This document shows positions 35,057 to 43,816 of a stretch of 64,000 nt of DNA, one piece after another. Position 1 is the first letter of the stretch. The number at the start of each line of letters is the position of its first letter. The notes below the pieces were generated by a model. The model did not search any database and was not told where the DNA came from. It worked only from the letters and a program-made list of their open reading frames with translations. Position numbers and translations under genes: made by a program. The DNA lies in assembly GCA_944324475.1 (NCBI GenBank), contig CALUWK010000006.1, positions 1 through 64,000 of the forward strand. The letters are read 5' to 3'. This DNA comes from Candidatus Gastranaerophilales bacterium. GTDB lineage: Bacteria; Cyanobacteriota; Vampirovibrionia; Gastranaerophilales; Gastranaerophilaceae.

Positions 35057-36196
35057 ATGATTATTTTGGAAAAACCTTATGTTTCAGATTTTTTGGTTGA
35101 TACAATTAAGAAAAATGCTTTTGTAGCGCTAAAAACTCCTTTGGCAAAAGAATTTTTAACTGATGATTTTCTTATAGATGAGAGTGATACAAATAAATTA
35201 GAAAATGAATTGTTATATTCCAATTCGGAAAATGCAATTAATTGGGTACTTGCAAATTTTAAATCAAAAAAAATTTCTGAATATATTAAAATTTGCAAAG
35301 ATAAAATTTTATTTAGAGAAACTCTAAAATCTATATATCCTGATTTTTATTTTAAAAAAGTTTTATTATCTGAAATTGAATTAATTAACCCTGCTGAGCT
35401 AAATTTTCCACTTATTTTGAAGCCTTCTGTGGGTTTTTTAAGTTTTGGAGTTTATCCCATAAAGAATGAAATTGAATGGAATAATGTCATATTAAAGTTG
35501 AAAAATGAAATAGAAAATTATAAAGGTGTTTTTCCTGAAAATGTTGTTAATTTTGATGAATTTATTATAGAGGAAATGATTGAAGGAGAAGAATTTGCTC
35601 TTGATGCTTATTATGATGAAAATGGTGAGGCTATAATATTAAATATTTTTAAACACCCGTTTTTTGATGACAACGATGTATCAGACAGGGTTTACTATAC
35701 GTCATCAGAAATTATTAAAGATAATCTTGAAGAATTTAAAGAAATGCTTGATAAGATAGGTAAATGTTGCGGTTTTAAAAATTTTCCTTTTCATATTGAA
35801 TTAAGGGCAAATCAGAAAAAAGTTGTTCCTATTGAAATAAATCCTTTGAGGTTTTGCGGATGGTGTATAACTGATATTGCGTATTTTGCATGGGGAATAA
35901 ATGTTTATGAATATTACTTTAAAAAAGTAAAACCTAATTGGTCAAAAATTTTATCAAATGTAGATGATGCGTATTATTATTTTACAATGGCAGATATTCC
36001 TTCCGATATTAAAAAGGACGATATAAAAAATATTGATTACAATGCTTATTTAAAAAATATTAAAAATCCTCTTGAAATAAGGAAAATTAATCCAAATAAT
36101 AATCCGGTTTTTGCTATTGTGTTTGCAAAAACAAATTCTATGGATGAAATAAAAAATCTTTTAAAATTGAATATGAAAAAATTTATTGTTTTTTAA
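35057..36196 (+). CDS. ATP-grasp family ligase, substrate unknown
   Basis: A 379-residue ATP-grasp enzyme. FPLILKPSVGFLSFGV (about residues 117-132) is the ATP-binding Lys/Gly-rich loop, EFIIEEMIEGEEFALDAYY the hinge region, and IEINPLRFCG the Mg-binding Glu-x-Asn motif. The N-terminal approximately 90 residues would be the pre-ATP-grasp domain. Such enzymes ligate a carboxylate to an amine or thiol; nothing nearby names the substrate. Its last 14 bases overlap the convergent RNR-like gene. Confidence 0.82.
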   Translation: MIILEKPYVSDFLVDTIKKNAFVALKTPLAKEFLTDDFLIDESDTNKLENELLYSNSENAINWVLANFKSKKISEYIKICKDKILFRETLKSIYPDFYFKKVLLSEIELINPAELNFPLILKPSVGFLSFGVYPIKNEIEWNNVILKLKNEIENYKGVFPENVVNFDEFIIEEMIEGEEFALDAYYDENGEAIILNIFKHPFFDDNDVSDRVYYTSSEIIKDNLEEFKEMLDKIGKCCGFKNFPFHIELRANQKKVVPIEINPLRFCGWCITDIAYFAWGINVYEYYFKKVKPNWSKILSNVDDAYYYFTMADIPSDIKKDDIKNIDYNAYLKNIKNPLEIRKINPNNNPVFAIVFAKTNSMDEIKNLLKLNMKKFIVF

Positions 36197-37523
36197 AAAC
36201 AGTAATACCTTTTAAATTATATTCTTTTGATTTTCTGACAATCATATCAATGTCATTTATTGTTGCGTTGTTGTCAAGTATAATGGTTTTTGATATATTT
36301 CCTTCCATATATTTTTGTGCTGTTTTTAAAGTTTCAAGTTCTGCTATATAGTTGCCGTAGGTATCGGGTTCTATTGAAGGACTTGTTTTTAATATTCTTG
36401 AAACATTGCCTGTAGGAGATATTGCCATTTTCAAATTGTATAATGATGTTTGTTTTTTTATAGATTTTAGCATAGTATCAAGTATTTTGAGTGCTTCTTT
36501 GCTTCCATATTTAATATTCATTTTGTTTAATAAGCTTTGATAACCTAATATTCCTATATATCCATTTTTATCAAGAGAGGATAAAGCTTTTGATAAAATA
36601 TTTGCCGATTCGTTTAGTTTTTTAAAATTTATAGTATTATTTTTTTTATCATAAAATTTTGAAAGATTTATATGAGCTAAAGTTAAGCTTTCATCTGGTC
36701 TTAGGGGGGCTGTTGCGCAACAATCACAAATATAATCTTTGTCATTTGAAAAAATAATTCCGGGTTCTCCTTTTTTGAACATAGAGTTTAAAAGTGTTAA
36801 ATAAATTTTTTTAGCTTTTAATTTTGAACCGTTTAATAAAGTTATATATTCATCATTATCAACTTTTTTAAAAAAATCATCAGGAATAATAACAGATAAA
36901 TCAAAACACCAATCTTTAAAATCCGCATCATTTTTTAGAGTTATAAAATCTATAATCATAGGATGATTAATGTTTAAAAGTGCAATTCCTGCCGGAGGCC
37001 TGTTTAAATCACCTTTTTTTTGTCTGTATAAAAAATATGAATTTATATCTTTTATTTTTTCTATTGGATTATTGAATTCTGTGAAATTTATCCCTATTCC
37101 TTTTTCATTTTTTATATAGTTCTCTAAACATATAAGACAACTTGCTGTACTTTTATTTTTATCTATTTTTATTGCTTTTGCGCTGCTTAAATCATTATTG
37201 CTTAAAATACCGTTGTAAATTGATGTTGAAAATGATATATAACCTTTATTTAATAGATTTTCTAAAATGCAGGTATCTTCATCATTAAAAAATATTTTCT
37301 TTGAAATTTCTTTAAAAAAGTCTTTAGAGTTTTGATTTTTTGTAGCTATTTTTCTTTGTATCAATGGAGAAAAATTAATTTCTTGAAATTGGATTAAATC
37401 TGTTGGAAGCATAGTTTGAAAATTATCAAAAGTACTAAAAACAGGATTAACCATGTCATAAAACTTGAGATTAATTGGTGTAAAATTATTTTTATTAAAA
37501 TACATTGTGGTAATTTTTGTCAT
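36183..37523 (-). CDS. Degenerate ribonucleotide reductase-like protein in the smc operon
   Basis: A 446-residue protein with the core segments of class II (NrdJ-type) ribonucleotide reductase in order: STASCLICLE with Cys129, KGIGINFTEF, NRPPAGIALLNINHPMIIDFI, KGEPGIIFSND, DCCATAPLRPDES with LAHINLSKF, then ISPTGNVSRI and NLKGITVFKKQ. The active-site triad N-x-C-x-E reads D267-x-C269-x-T271, so the thiyl Cys is kept but Asn and Glu are replaced. There is no ATP cone and no C-terminal Cys pair, and length is well under the approximately 650-750 of working enzymes. It starts 3 bases after scpB. Function unknown. Confidence 0.85.
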   Translation of the reverse strand: MTKITTMYFNKNNFTPINLKFYDMVNPVFSTFDNFQTMLPTDLIQFQEINFSPLIQRKIATKNQNSKDFFKEISKKIFFNDEDTCILENLLNKGYISFSTSIYNGILSNNDLSSAKAIKIDKNKSTASCLICLENYIKNEKGIGINFTEFNNPIEKIKDINSYFLYRQKKGDLNRPPAGIALLNINHPMIIDFITLKNDADFKDWCFDLSVIIPDDFFKKVDNDEYITLLNGSKLKAKKIYLTLLNSMFKKGEPGIIFSNDKDYICDCCATAPLRPDESLTLAHINLSKFYDKKNNTINFKKLNESANILSKALSSLDKNGYIGILGYQSLLNKMNIKYGSKEALKILDTMLKSIKKQTSLYNLKMAISPTGNVSRILKTSPSIEPDTYGNYIAELETLKTAQKYMEGNISKTIILDNNATINDIDMIVRKSKEYNLKGITVFKKQ

Positions 37524-37526
37524 TTT

Positions 37527-38039
37527 TTAGAGATTTTTAAGATCTTCTGTGGCATCCAGTTTTTTTACAAGAGCCTTTATGTCGCCCTTTAATTTAAAAT
37601 ACTCCTGAAATTTTTTTGTTGTCTTAATATTAAAACTTCTGCCGTTTTTATCTTTTGTTTTTGAAATTAGCCCCTGTTCTAATAGTTCTGCAATATGTTC
37701 ATAGGCGTTTGAGCGAAGTTCTTTTAGTGTAGTTTGTCTAATTGGTTCTTTTAAAGCAATTACAGTTAAAGTTTTCAATACAGAAGGCTTTAACTCTACG
37801 GGGCAAAGTTTTTCAACTATATCCATATGTTCTGCTTTAACTTGAATAATATATCCGTCCTCATCATCTATTTCAAGTGCGCCGTTTCTTGATGAGTAAT
37901 CAAACATTAAATCTAAAAGTGCATCTGTAATTTTTTCTTCTTCTATATTTATAATTTCAGCAATTTCAGCAGGTTGCATTGCTTTTGAAGTTATAAATAA
38001 AACCGCCTCAATTTTAGCTTTTAGGTTTTCTGTTTCCAT
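37527..38039 (-). CDS. scpB: Segregation and condensation protein B
   Basis: Kleisin-associated winged-helix protein of the SMC condensin (170 residues). It has the ScpB pattern: LKAKIEAVLFITSKAMQPAEIAEII at the N-terminus, then SVLKTLTVIALKEPIRQTTLKELR and LEQGLISKTKDKNGRSFNIKTT, two winged-helix domains. It overlaps the end of scpA by 26 bases; GAGG lies 9 bases before the ATG. Confidence 0.94.
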   Translation of the reverse strand: METENLKAKIEAVLFITSKAMQPAEIAEIINIEEEKITDALLDLMFDYSSRNGALEIDDEDGYIIQVKAEHMDIVEKLCPVELKPSVLKTLTVIALKEPIRQTTLKELRSNAYEHIAELLEQGLISKTKDKNGRSFNIKTTKKFQEYFKLKGDIKALVKKLDATEDLKNL

Positions 38040-38907
38040 TATTTATTTTAACCTCTTTTTCTTGTGCATTTTGAACATATAGTTTTCCATAAAATTCTTT
38101 TTGAAAAATTTCATATTTTTCTTCACGGGCTAAAAATAGCAATGCAATAAAAGCGGAGCTTCTATCAAAACCTAATAAACATAACTCTCTTAATTCTATA
38201 TTTTTTTCATGATTTAAAATTTGTGACAGGTTTTGTCTCATTTTTTCAACAACTTCTTCAACATATTCTTCATGAGCCAATTCTTTGATTTCGGATGCTT
38301 TTAAATTTGAATAGTTTCTTACTCTGTGCTCTTTTCTTATTATTGCATTTTTAATTGCATATTTTTTTTCTAAATCTTCATAAAATTGAATATGTCTAAT
38401 TAAGTCTTTTAAAGTTACGCTTCTTTTTCTGTTTAAACGGACAGATGTTCTTCTTTGCAATACTTCATCAAATGATACAATATTATTTGTTGGAATTTGT
38501 GTTTGTTTGTAATCCGTATCAAAATTTTCATCATCAAAATAATCTAGCGGTTCAGGATCAAAATCATTTATTGAAATTCCTTGCAAAATATCTGATTTAA
38601 TTTTTAGAAGCGTAGCGGAAAAAAGTATTGCTTTTCCAACAGAACGTAGGTTCTCTTGTTTTAATTCGGATATTCTTTTCATGTATTTGTCGTATAAGTC
38701 AACAATATCAATATTCCAAGGATCAAGTTTTCCTTCTTTCACTAAATCAAGAATTATCTCTATGGCATCTGTTTGTACGTTTTTTTTGATACCAGCACGA
38801 GAAATAAATTCTGTGTTATTTCCAAAATCAACAGTTCCATCCAGAATTTTAATTTCATTATAATTTAATTTATTATTTGTATAAAAATTACTAACTGCTT
38901 CAGTCAT
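38014..38907 (-). CDS. scpA: Segregation and condensation protein A
   Basis: Kleisin subunit that bridges the SMC heads. The N-terminal helical domain has AIEIILDLVKEGKLDPWNIDIVDLYDKYM (about 48-76), the variant typical of Cyanobacteria-related ScpA, and the C-terminal winged helix has ELCLLGFDRSSAFIALLFLAREEKYEIFQKEFYG. Length 297. The ATG overlaps the smc stop by one base. Together with smc and scpB it forms a complete condensin operon. Confidence 0.93.
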   Translation of the reverse strand: MTEAVSNFYTNNKLNYNEIKILDGTVDFGNNTEFISRAGIKKNVQTDAIEIILDLVKEGKLDPWNIDIVDLYDKYMKRISELKQENLRSVGKAILFSATLLKIKSDILQGISINDFDPEPLDYFDDENFDTDYKQTQIPTNNIVSFDEVLQRRTSVRLNRKRSVTLKDLIRHIQFYEDLEKKYAIKNAIIRKEHRVRNYSNLKASEIKELAHEEYVEEVVEKMRQNLSQILNHEKNIELRELCLLGFDRSSAFIALLFLAREEKYEIFQKEFYGKLYVQNAQEKEVKINNGNRKPKS

Positions 38908-41900
38908 TATTCATCTTTCACTTTGATGCCGGAAACTTTTGTTATTCCTTTATCTTTTTGTGTGACTCCTATCATTCTATCTGCGTTATCTAACATGGGC
39001 TTTCTTAGTGAAATAACCACAAATTGTGCTGCTTTTGATTGTTTTTCTATCATAGAAGCAAGTTTTTCAACATTTGGGCCATCTAAATGCATATCAACTT
39101 CATCAAATGCGTAAAATGGTGAAGGTAAATATTTTTGTATTGCAAAAACGAAAGCAAGAGCTGTTAAAGATTTTTCACCACCTGACATACCTGCAAGTTT
39201 TTGGTTTCTTTTATCTCTTATATTTGCCTCAAAAGTAAGTCCTCCTTCAAAAGGATTACTTTCATTTTCTAAAACCAATGTGCCTTCTCCTTCAGAAAGA
39301 TTGGCAAAGACTTCTTTAAAATTTTTATTGATTGCATAATAAGCGTCAAGGAAGGTTTCTTTTTTTAATTTTTGATAACCGTTCATTCTTGATTTTATTT
39401 CATTTTTTTCATTTTCAAGAGTTAAGACTTTTTCTTTGTAAGAATTTTGCCGTTCAATTACTTCATCATATTGAATTAAGGCTCTCATATTAACAGGTTC
39501 TAAGTCTTCCATTTTCTTTTGCAGTTTTGAAATTTTAGTGTTTATTTCATCGAGTGAAATTTCCGTTTGCTCAAGTTTTTTAGGGTCAATTCCTGCAACT
39601 TCAAATTCTTTTAATATATTTTCAAGTATTGGTTCAAGTTCTTTTCTTCTTGCTTTGTAACTTTCTTCTTGTTCTAAAAGTCTTTCTATAGTATCTTGAA
39701 TTTTATTTTTTTCTGTTTTGTTGGCTAAAAGTTCGTCTTGCAATTCGTCTCTTTTGGTTTGGAGCTCAACAAGATTTTTTCCAAGTTCTTCAATTTCTTT
39801 TTCTAAAAGTTCAAGCTCTTTTTTTACATTTTCAATTTCAGATGAAAATTGTTCACGTTCAGTTTTTAAGTTTTCATTATCTTTTGTTAATTTTTCAATA
39901 TCAGTTTGTCTTGTTAAAATTTGGCTTTGTTGAAATTTAATTTGATTTTCATCCTTTTCAATATTGTTTTCAACTAACATTATTGATTTTTCAAGTGTTT
40001 TGATTTCTTCTTCTATGTCACTTGTTTTTTCTTTTAATTTTTTTAGTTCACCTTCATCAATAAGTTTTTCAACTTCTTCGAGTTTTTGTTGAACATTTTG
40101 AATTTTGTCGTTTAATTTAATGTGACGATTTTCAAATAAATCAAGCTCTTTTGAAAGTTTTTTATTTTTTTCTTTAAAATTTTTAAGATCTTCTTCTCCT
40201 TTTTTAATAACTTCAGAGGATTGCTCATTGTTTGCAATTAAATTTTTAAGTTCAATTTTTGTTGAGTTTAAAGTGTTTAAGGACGTCGAGTGCTTTTGTC
40301 TAATGTCATTTAATCTTCTTTCTAGATCTTTTTCTGCTTGATTTAAATTTTTTGCAATTTCTTCGGTTTCTTTTAATAATTTTTTATATTTTTCAAGTTC
40401 TCTTTCTTGGTTTTTGTCAAAAAATGAAGCATTTTTCTTTTTTGCACCTCCGGTTATAAGTCCGCTTTTTTCGGTAATATCTCCTTCAAGAGTTACTACT
40501 CTATATTTTCCTGCAAGTTTTTTTGCAGTTGTTTCATTTTCTACGACAACCGTTTCTCCAAGTGCAAAATAAAATGCATCAATGTATTTATCATCAAAAT
40601 CTACCAAATTAATAGCAAAATCAATAACCCCTTTTTCTTTTGGTAAAATCATTCTTGAGGGGGCTTTTTTTATTACATCCATTGGTATAAAAGAGGCTCT
40701 ATCTCTACCTTGTGAACGTAATATTTGAATTGCCTTATAGGCAGTGTCTTGATTATCTACAACTATTGAAAAAGCTCTTGCACCCATGGCGACGTTAATT
40801 GCATCAATATATTCATTTTCTACATCTGCCAGTTGAGCTAATGGTTTGTGTACCCCTTGAATATGGGCTTTCATGACAGTTTCTACACCTGAGCCCATTC
40901 CAATTGACTTATATGCATTTTTGTTGGCATCTAATATTGCAATTCTTTTTTGAGCTTGTTGGATTTTATAAAATGAATCTTCTTTTTGAGTTTTTGTTTT
41001 ATCAAGTTCTTCAAAAGTTTTTGTTTGTAAAATTTTGAAGTTATTAACTTCATTTTCAAGTGTTTCAATTTGAATGTTTAATTTATCTTTTTCGCTTTCA
41101 AACATTTTTGCAGAATTTAATAGTTGGTTAATTGTTTGTTTTGCGTGTTCTATTTTTTCTGTATTATTCTTATATTCGCTTTCAACAGGTAACTGTTCTT
41201 TGATTAATTGTGTTTCTTCGTCTTTTAAATTTTCTATTTCTTTTCTTAATTTATTTCGATTTTGTATGTGCTCATCTGCTGATTTATTTAAACCCGTCAT
41301 TTCGCTAATAATTTTATTTAGTTGTAATTTTTTTTCTTTAAGATTTTCATTTAAAATTTTTAGTTCGCCTTTTTTTTCTTTTATTGCTTGTTTAAATTCT
41401 TCGATTTTTTGTTTTTGAACTTCTATTCCGTTTTTGTAGCTTTCAATGGCTTTAATATTATCTAAAGTTGTTTTTTCAACTTGAGCTATTGCTGATTTTT
41501 TTCTTTCAATTTCACCTTTTTTTTCTTCTGCGGTTTTTTTAACTTCAAGTTGTTTTTCTTCTCCTTGGGCTTTAACTTTTGAGTTTATTTCATCGTATTT
41601 TGTTTTTGTATCTTGGATTTTAAGTTCAGTTTCTTTAAGTTTTTGATTCAATTCTTTTTTTTCTTTTGTTGCTAAAAGGATATTTTGATGGACAAGTTCT
41701 AGTGAGCGAATTGTATCAAAATATTTTGCACTTTGTATTTGATTTTCTAAAAGTGTTTTTTCGTCTTTATATTTTTTATATTTTAGGGCAACTTCTCTTT
41801 CTTCTTTTAATTGTTCAATTTGGTTATCTATTTCGCCCATTAAAATGTTTGTATTTGCAACTCTATCTTCAACGTCTTGTATTTGTTCCGATGCAAGATT

Positions 41901-42401
41901 AATTTTTCTTTCAAAATCTGCAATTCCCGCAATTTCATCAATTATTTCCCTTCTTTTTATTGGAGAGCATTTTGTAATTTCGGTTACATCGCCTTGCATC
42001 ATAACATTATAGCTATTAGGAGTTATGTTATATTTTTCGAGTTCAAGATGTATTTGAGTTAATGTGGCAGGCTTATCGTTATAGTAATAGTTTGATTGTA
42101 CTCCGTTTTTGTTCTTTTTAATATGTCTTTTTATTGAAAATTCACTGTTTTTATCACCAAATGTTACTTTAACTAACGCTTCCCCTCTTTTGTTATGATT
42201 TGTAATTAAATCAGCAGAACCTTGTTCTGAACGTAATGCTCTGGCGGATGATAAGCCTAATGCAAATAGAATACTATCAATTATATTGCTTTTTCCGGAG
42301 CCATTAGGGCCGGATATCGCAGTAAAGCCTTCTAATAGAGGGATGGTTACTTTATTTGCAAAAGATTTAAAATTATCTATTTCTATTTCTTTTATATACA
42401 T
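38907..42401 (-). CDS. smc: Chromosome segregation protein SMC
   Basis: Condensin ATPase of 1164 residues. Walker A GPNGSGKSN lies at residues 32-40, two long coiled coils flank a hinge (about 500-650, IGMGSGVETVMKAHIQGVHKPLAQL), and the C-terminal head carries the signature LAGMSGGEKSLTALAF and Walker B FYAFDEVDMHLDG. Length and architecture are complete. A TTGACA promoter precedes it, but the Shine-Dalgarno GGAG sits unusually far (about 17 bases) from the ATG. First gene of the smc-scpA-scpB-RNR-like operon. Confidence 0.97.
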   Translation of the reverse strand: MYIKEIEIDNFKSFANKVTIPLLEGFTAISGPNGSGKSNIIDSILFALGLSSARALRSEQGSADLITNHNKRGEALVKVTFGDKNSEFSIKRHIKKNKNGVQSNYYYNDKPATLTQIHLELEKYNITPNSYNVMMQGDVTEITKCSPIKRREIIDEIAGIADFERKINLASEQIQDVEDRVANTNILMGEIDNQIEQLKEEREVALKYKKYKDEKTLLENQIQSAKYFDTIRSLELVHQNILLATKEKKELNQKLKETELKIQDTKTKYDEINSKVKAQGEEKQLEVKKTAEEKKGEIERKKSAIAQVEKTTLDNIKAIESYKNGIEVQKQKIEEFKQAIKEKKGELKILNENLKEKKLQLNKIISEMTGLNKSADEHIQNRNKLRKEIENLKDEETQLIKEQLPVESEYKNNTEKIEHAKQTINQLLNSAKMFESEKDKLNIQIETLENEVNNFKILQTKTFEELDKTKTQKEDSFYKIQQAQKRIAILDANKNAYKSIGMGSGVETVMKAHIQGVHKPLAQLADVENEYIDAINVAMGARAFSIVVDNQDTAYKAIQILRSQGRDRASFIPMDVIKKAPSRMILPKEKGVIDFAINLVDFDDKYIDAFYFALGETVVVENETTAKKLAGKYRVVTLEGDITEKSGLITGGAKKKNASFFDKNQERELEKYKKLLKETEEIAKNLNQAEKDLERRLNDIRQKHSTSLNTLNSTKIELKNLIANNEQSSEVIKKGEEDLKNFKEKNKKLSKELDLFENRHIKLNDKIQNVQQKLEEVEKLIDEGELKKLKEKTSDIEEEIKTLEKSIMLVENNIEKDENQIKFQQSQILTRQTDIEKLTKDNENLKTEREQFSSEIENVKKELELLEKEIEELGKNLVELQTKRDELQDELLANKTEKNKIQDTIERLLEQEESYKARRKELEPILENILKEFEVAGIDPKKLEQTEISLDEINTKISKLQKKMEDLEPVNMRALIQYDEVIERQNSYKEKVLTLENEKNEIKSRMNGYQKLKKETFLDAYYAINKNFKEVFANLSEGEGTLVLENESNPFEGGLTFEANIRDKRNQKLAGMSGGEKSLTALAFVFAIQKYLPSPFYAFDEVDMHLDGPNVEKLASMIEKQSKAAQFVVISLRKPMLDNADRMIGVTQKDKGITKVSGIKVKDE

Positions 42402-42432
42402 TGATTGAACTTAAACATACTCCAATATATTA

Positions 42433-42462
42433 ATTACACTATAAAAGTTTAAAGCATGTCAA
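42433..42462 (-). promoter_or_regulatory. Promoter of the smc operon
   Basis: On the minus strand TTGACA (42462-42457) and TGTAAT (42438-42433) are 18 bases apart, giving a leader of about 25 bases before the smc ATG. Confidence 0.65.
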
Positions 42463-42476
42463 ATTTTATATAAAAA

Positions 42477-43814
42477 TTAATATCTATCGACGATATAAGT
42501 GTCTTGTTCTATTATTTTTTCTGATTGTTTTTTGTGCAGCATTACATATTTATCTTTTAAAATATTAATTCTTTTTATTGGAAAAAACATAAAATTAGCT
42601 CGTCCGATTACTCTTTTTCTGTCTAAAAATCCCCAAAAACGACTATCTTGAGAATTATTTCGATTGTCTCCCATCATAAAATAATGGTTTTCTGGAATTA
42701 TAAAAGGCCCACAATACATATTTTCGCTACACTGCGTCCAATCTATCTTAGAACTTATATATGGTTCATTTAGTGCTTTGTCGTTAATATAGACCCTGTA
42801 TTGATTGCTATTGGAATCTTTTTTTATTTCAAATTTATCATTTGGCATACCTATAACGCGTTTAATAAAGGCTATGTCTTTGCAAAAAATTCCTGATAAT
42901 CTTGCTAATATAGCAAAAGGCGAATTGGATAGTTGAACATCAGGAGGATAAAAAACAAGAATATCCCCTCTTTTAATTTCTTTTTTAGGAAAATCTAATT
43001 TTTCAACAAACACTCTATCTTTTTCCATTATAGTAGGGCGCATTGAGCCAGAGGGTATCCAACGCAGTTCACCTATAAAATATCTGATTACAATTACACA
43101 AATTAATACAAAAATAATGGTGTTTATTATTTCTTTTGTGAAACTTGTCTCTTTTTCGTTTCCGTTTTCATCTTCTATATTATCAAATAAAATCTTTTTA
43201 ATTAAATAATTCAGACCTTTCTTTTTTGTTTTTTGGATAAGATTTTTTATTGATTCTTTTTGTTTATTTAAAAATTTGCAAAATATTTTTTTTGTGGAGT
43301 TAATAGAAAAAGTTTTTTTAAAAAATATCTGCAAAATTATACAAAAGATAAAGGTAGAAATTAATAAAATACCCAAAAAATTTAAAAAAGCTGCATAAGG
43401 TTTGTTATAAGCATTTCCAAGGGTACTTACATTAATCAATTTTGCATTTTTATCGATTTGAAAAATAAGGTCTGAAATTTTGTTAACTTCCGCTGTGTTT
43501 TTCTCGTTTAATAATAATGGAATTTTTACTAAAAGAATATTTTTCACAGGTTCATTTTCAAAATCATATTCAATTTCATCAAGTTCAAAAAATTTTTCCG
43601 CAAGATATTTTATTTTTAAACTATCTAATTTTTTTTCTATATTTATATTCTGATCACTTACAGAATATTCAAGTAGCACACCTCTTTTTAATAAGTAATT
43701 TAAAGAAGGATTATTTATGTTATAGATAAGGCATACAAATAAAAAAATCAACAAGAAAACAATTAACTTATATTTTTTTATAAAAAAAGTTTTAATTTTT
43801 GCCGTATTTATCAA
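42477..43814 (-). CDS. lepB: Signal peptidase I with a SecF-like N-terminal extension
   Basis: The C-terminal half (about 230-445) is signal peptidase I: catalytic Ser257 in PSGSMRPT, Lys318 in FIKRVIGMPND, and GDNRNNSQDSRFWG near the end. The first 230 residues are unusual: a membrane segment (17-33), an extracytoplasmic domain beginning LKRGVLLEYSVSD, and a second segment (141-165) after INVSTLGNAY, which resembles the first membrane helix, P1 domain and next helix of SecF/SecD. Three membrane segments in total. The start is TTG, but AAGGAG lies six bases upstream. Gap to idsA-type gene 2 bases. Confidence 0.9.
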   Translation of the reverse strand: MINTAKIKTFFIKKYKLIVFLLIFLFVCLIYNINNPSLNYLLKRGVLLEYSVSDQNINIEKKLDSLKIKYLAEKFFELDEIEYDFENEPVKNILLVKIPLLLNEKNTAEVNKISDLIFQIDKNAKLINVSTLGNAYNKPYAAFLNFLGILLISTFIFCIILQIFFKKTFSINSTKKIFCKFLNKQKESIKNLIQKTKKKGLNYLIKKILFDNIEDENGNEKETSFTKEIINTIIFVLICVIVIRYFIGELRWIPSGSMRPTIMEKDRVFVEKLDFPKKEIKRGDILVFYPPDVQLSNSPFAILARLSGIFCKDIAFIKRVIGMPNDKFEIKKDSNSNQYRVYINDKALNEPYISSKIDWTQCSENMYCGPFIIPENHYFMMGDNRNNSQDSRFWGFLDRKRVIGRANFMFFPIKRINILKDKYVMLHKKQSEKIIEQDTYIVDRY

Positions 43815-43816
43815 AT

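Noticed and set aside
38907-42401. Plus-strand open frames opposite smc
   Set aside because: Ser/Phe-rich low-complexity translations are the expected shadow of the coiled-coil coding sequence.
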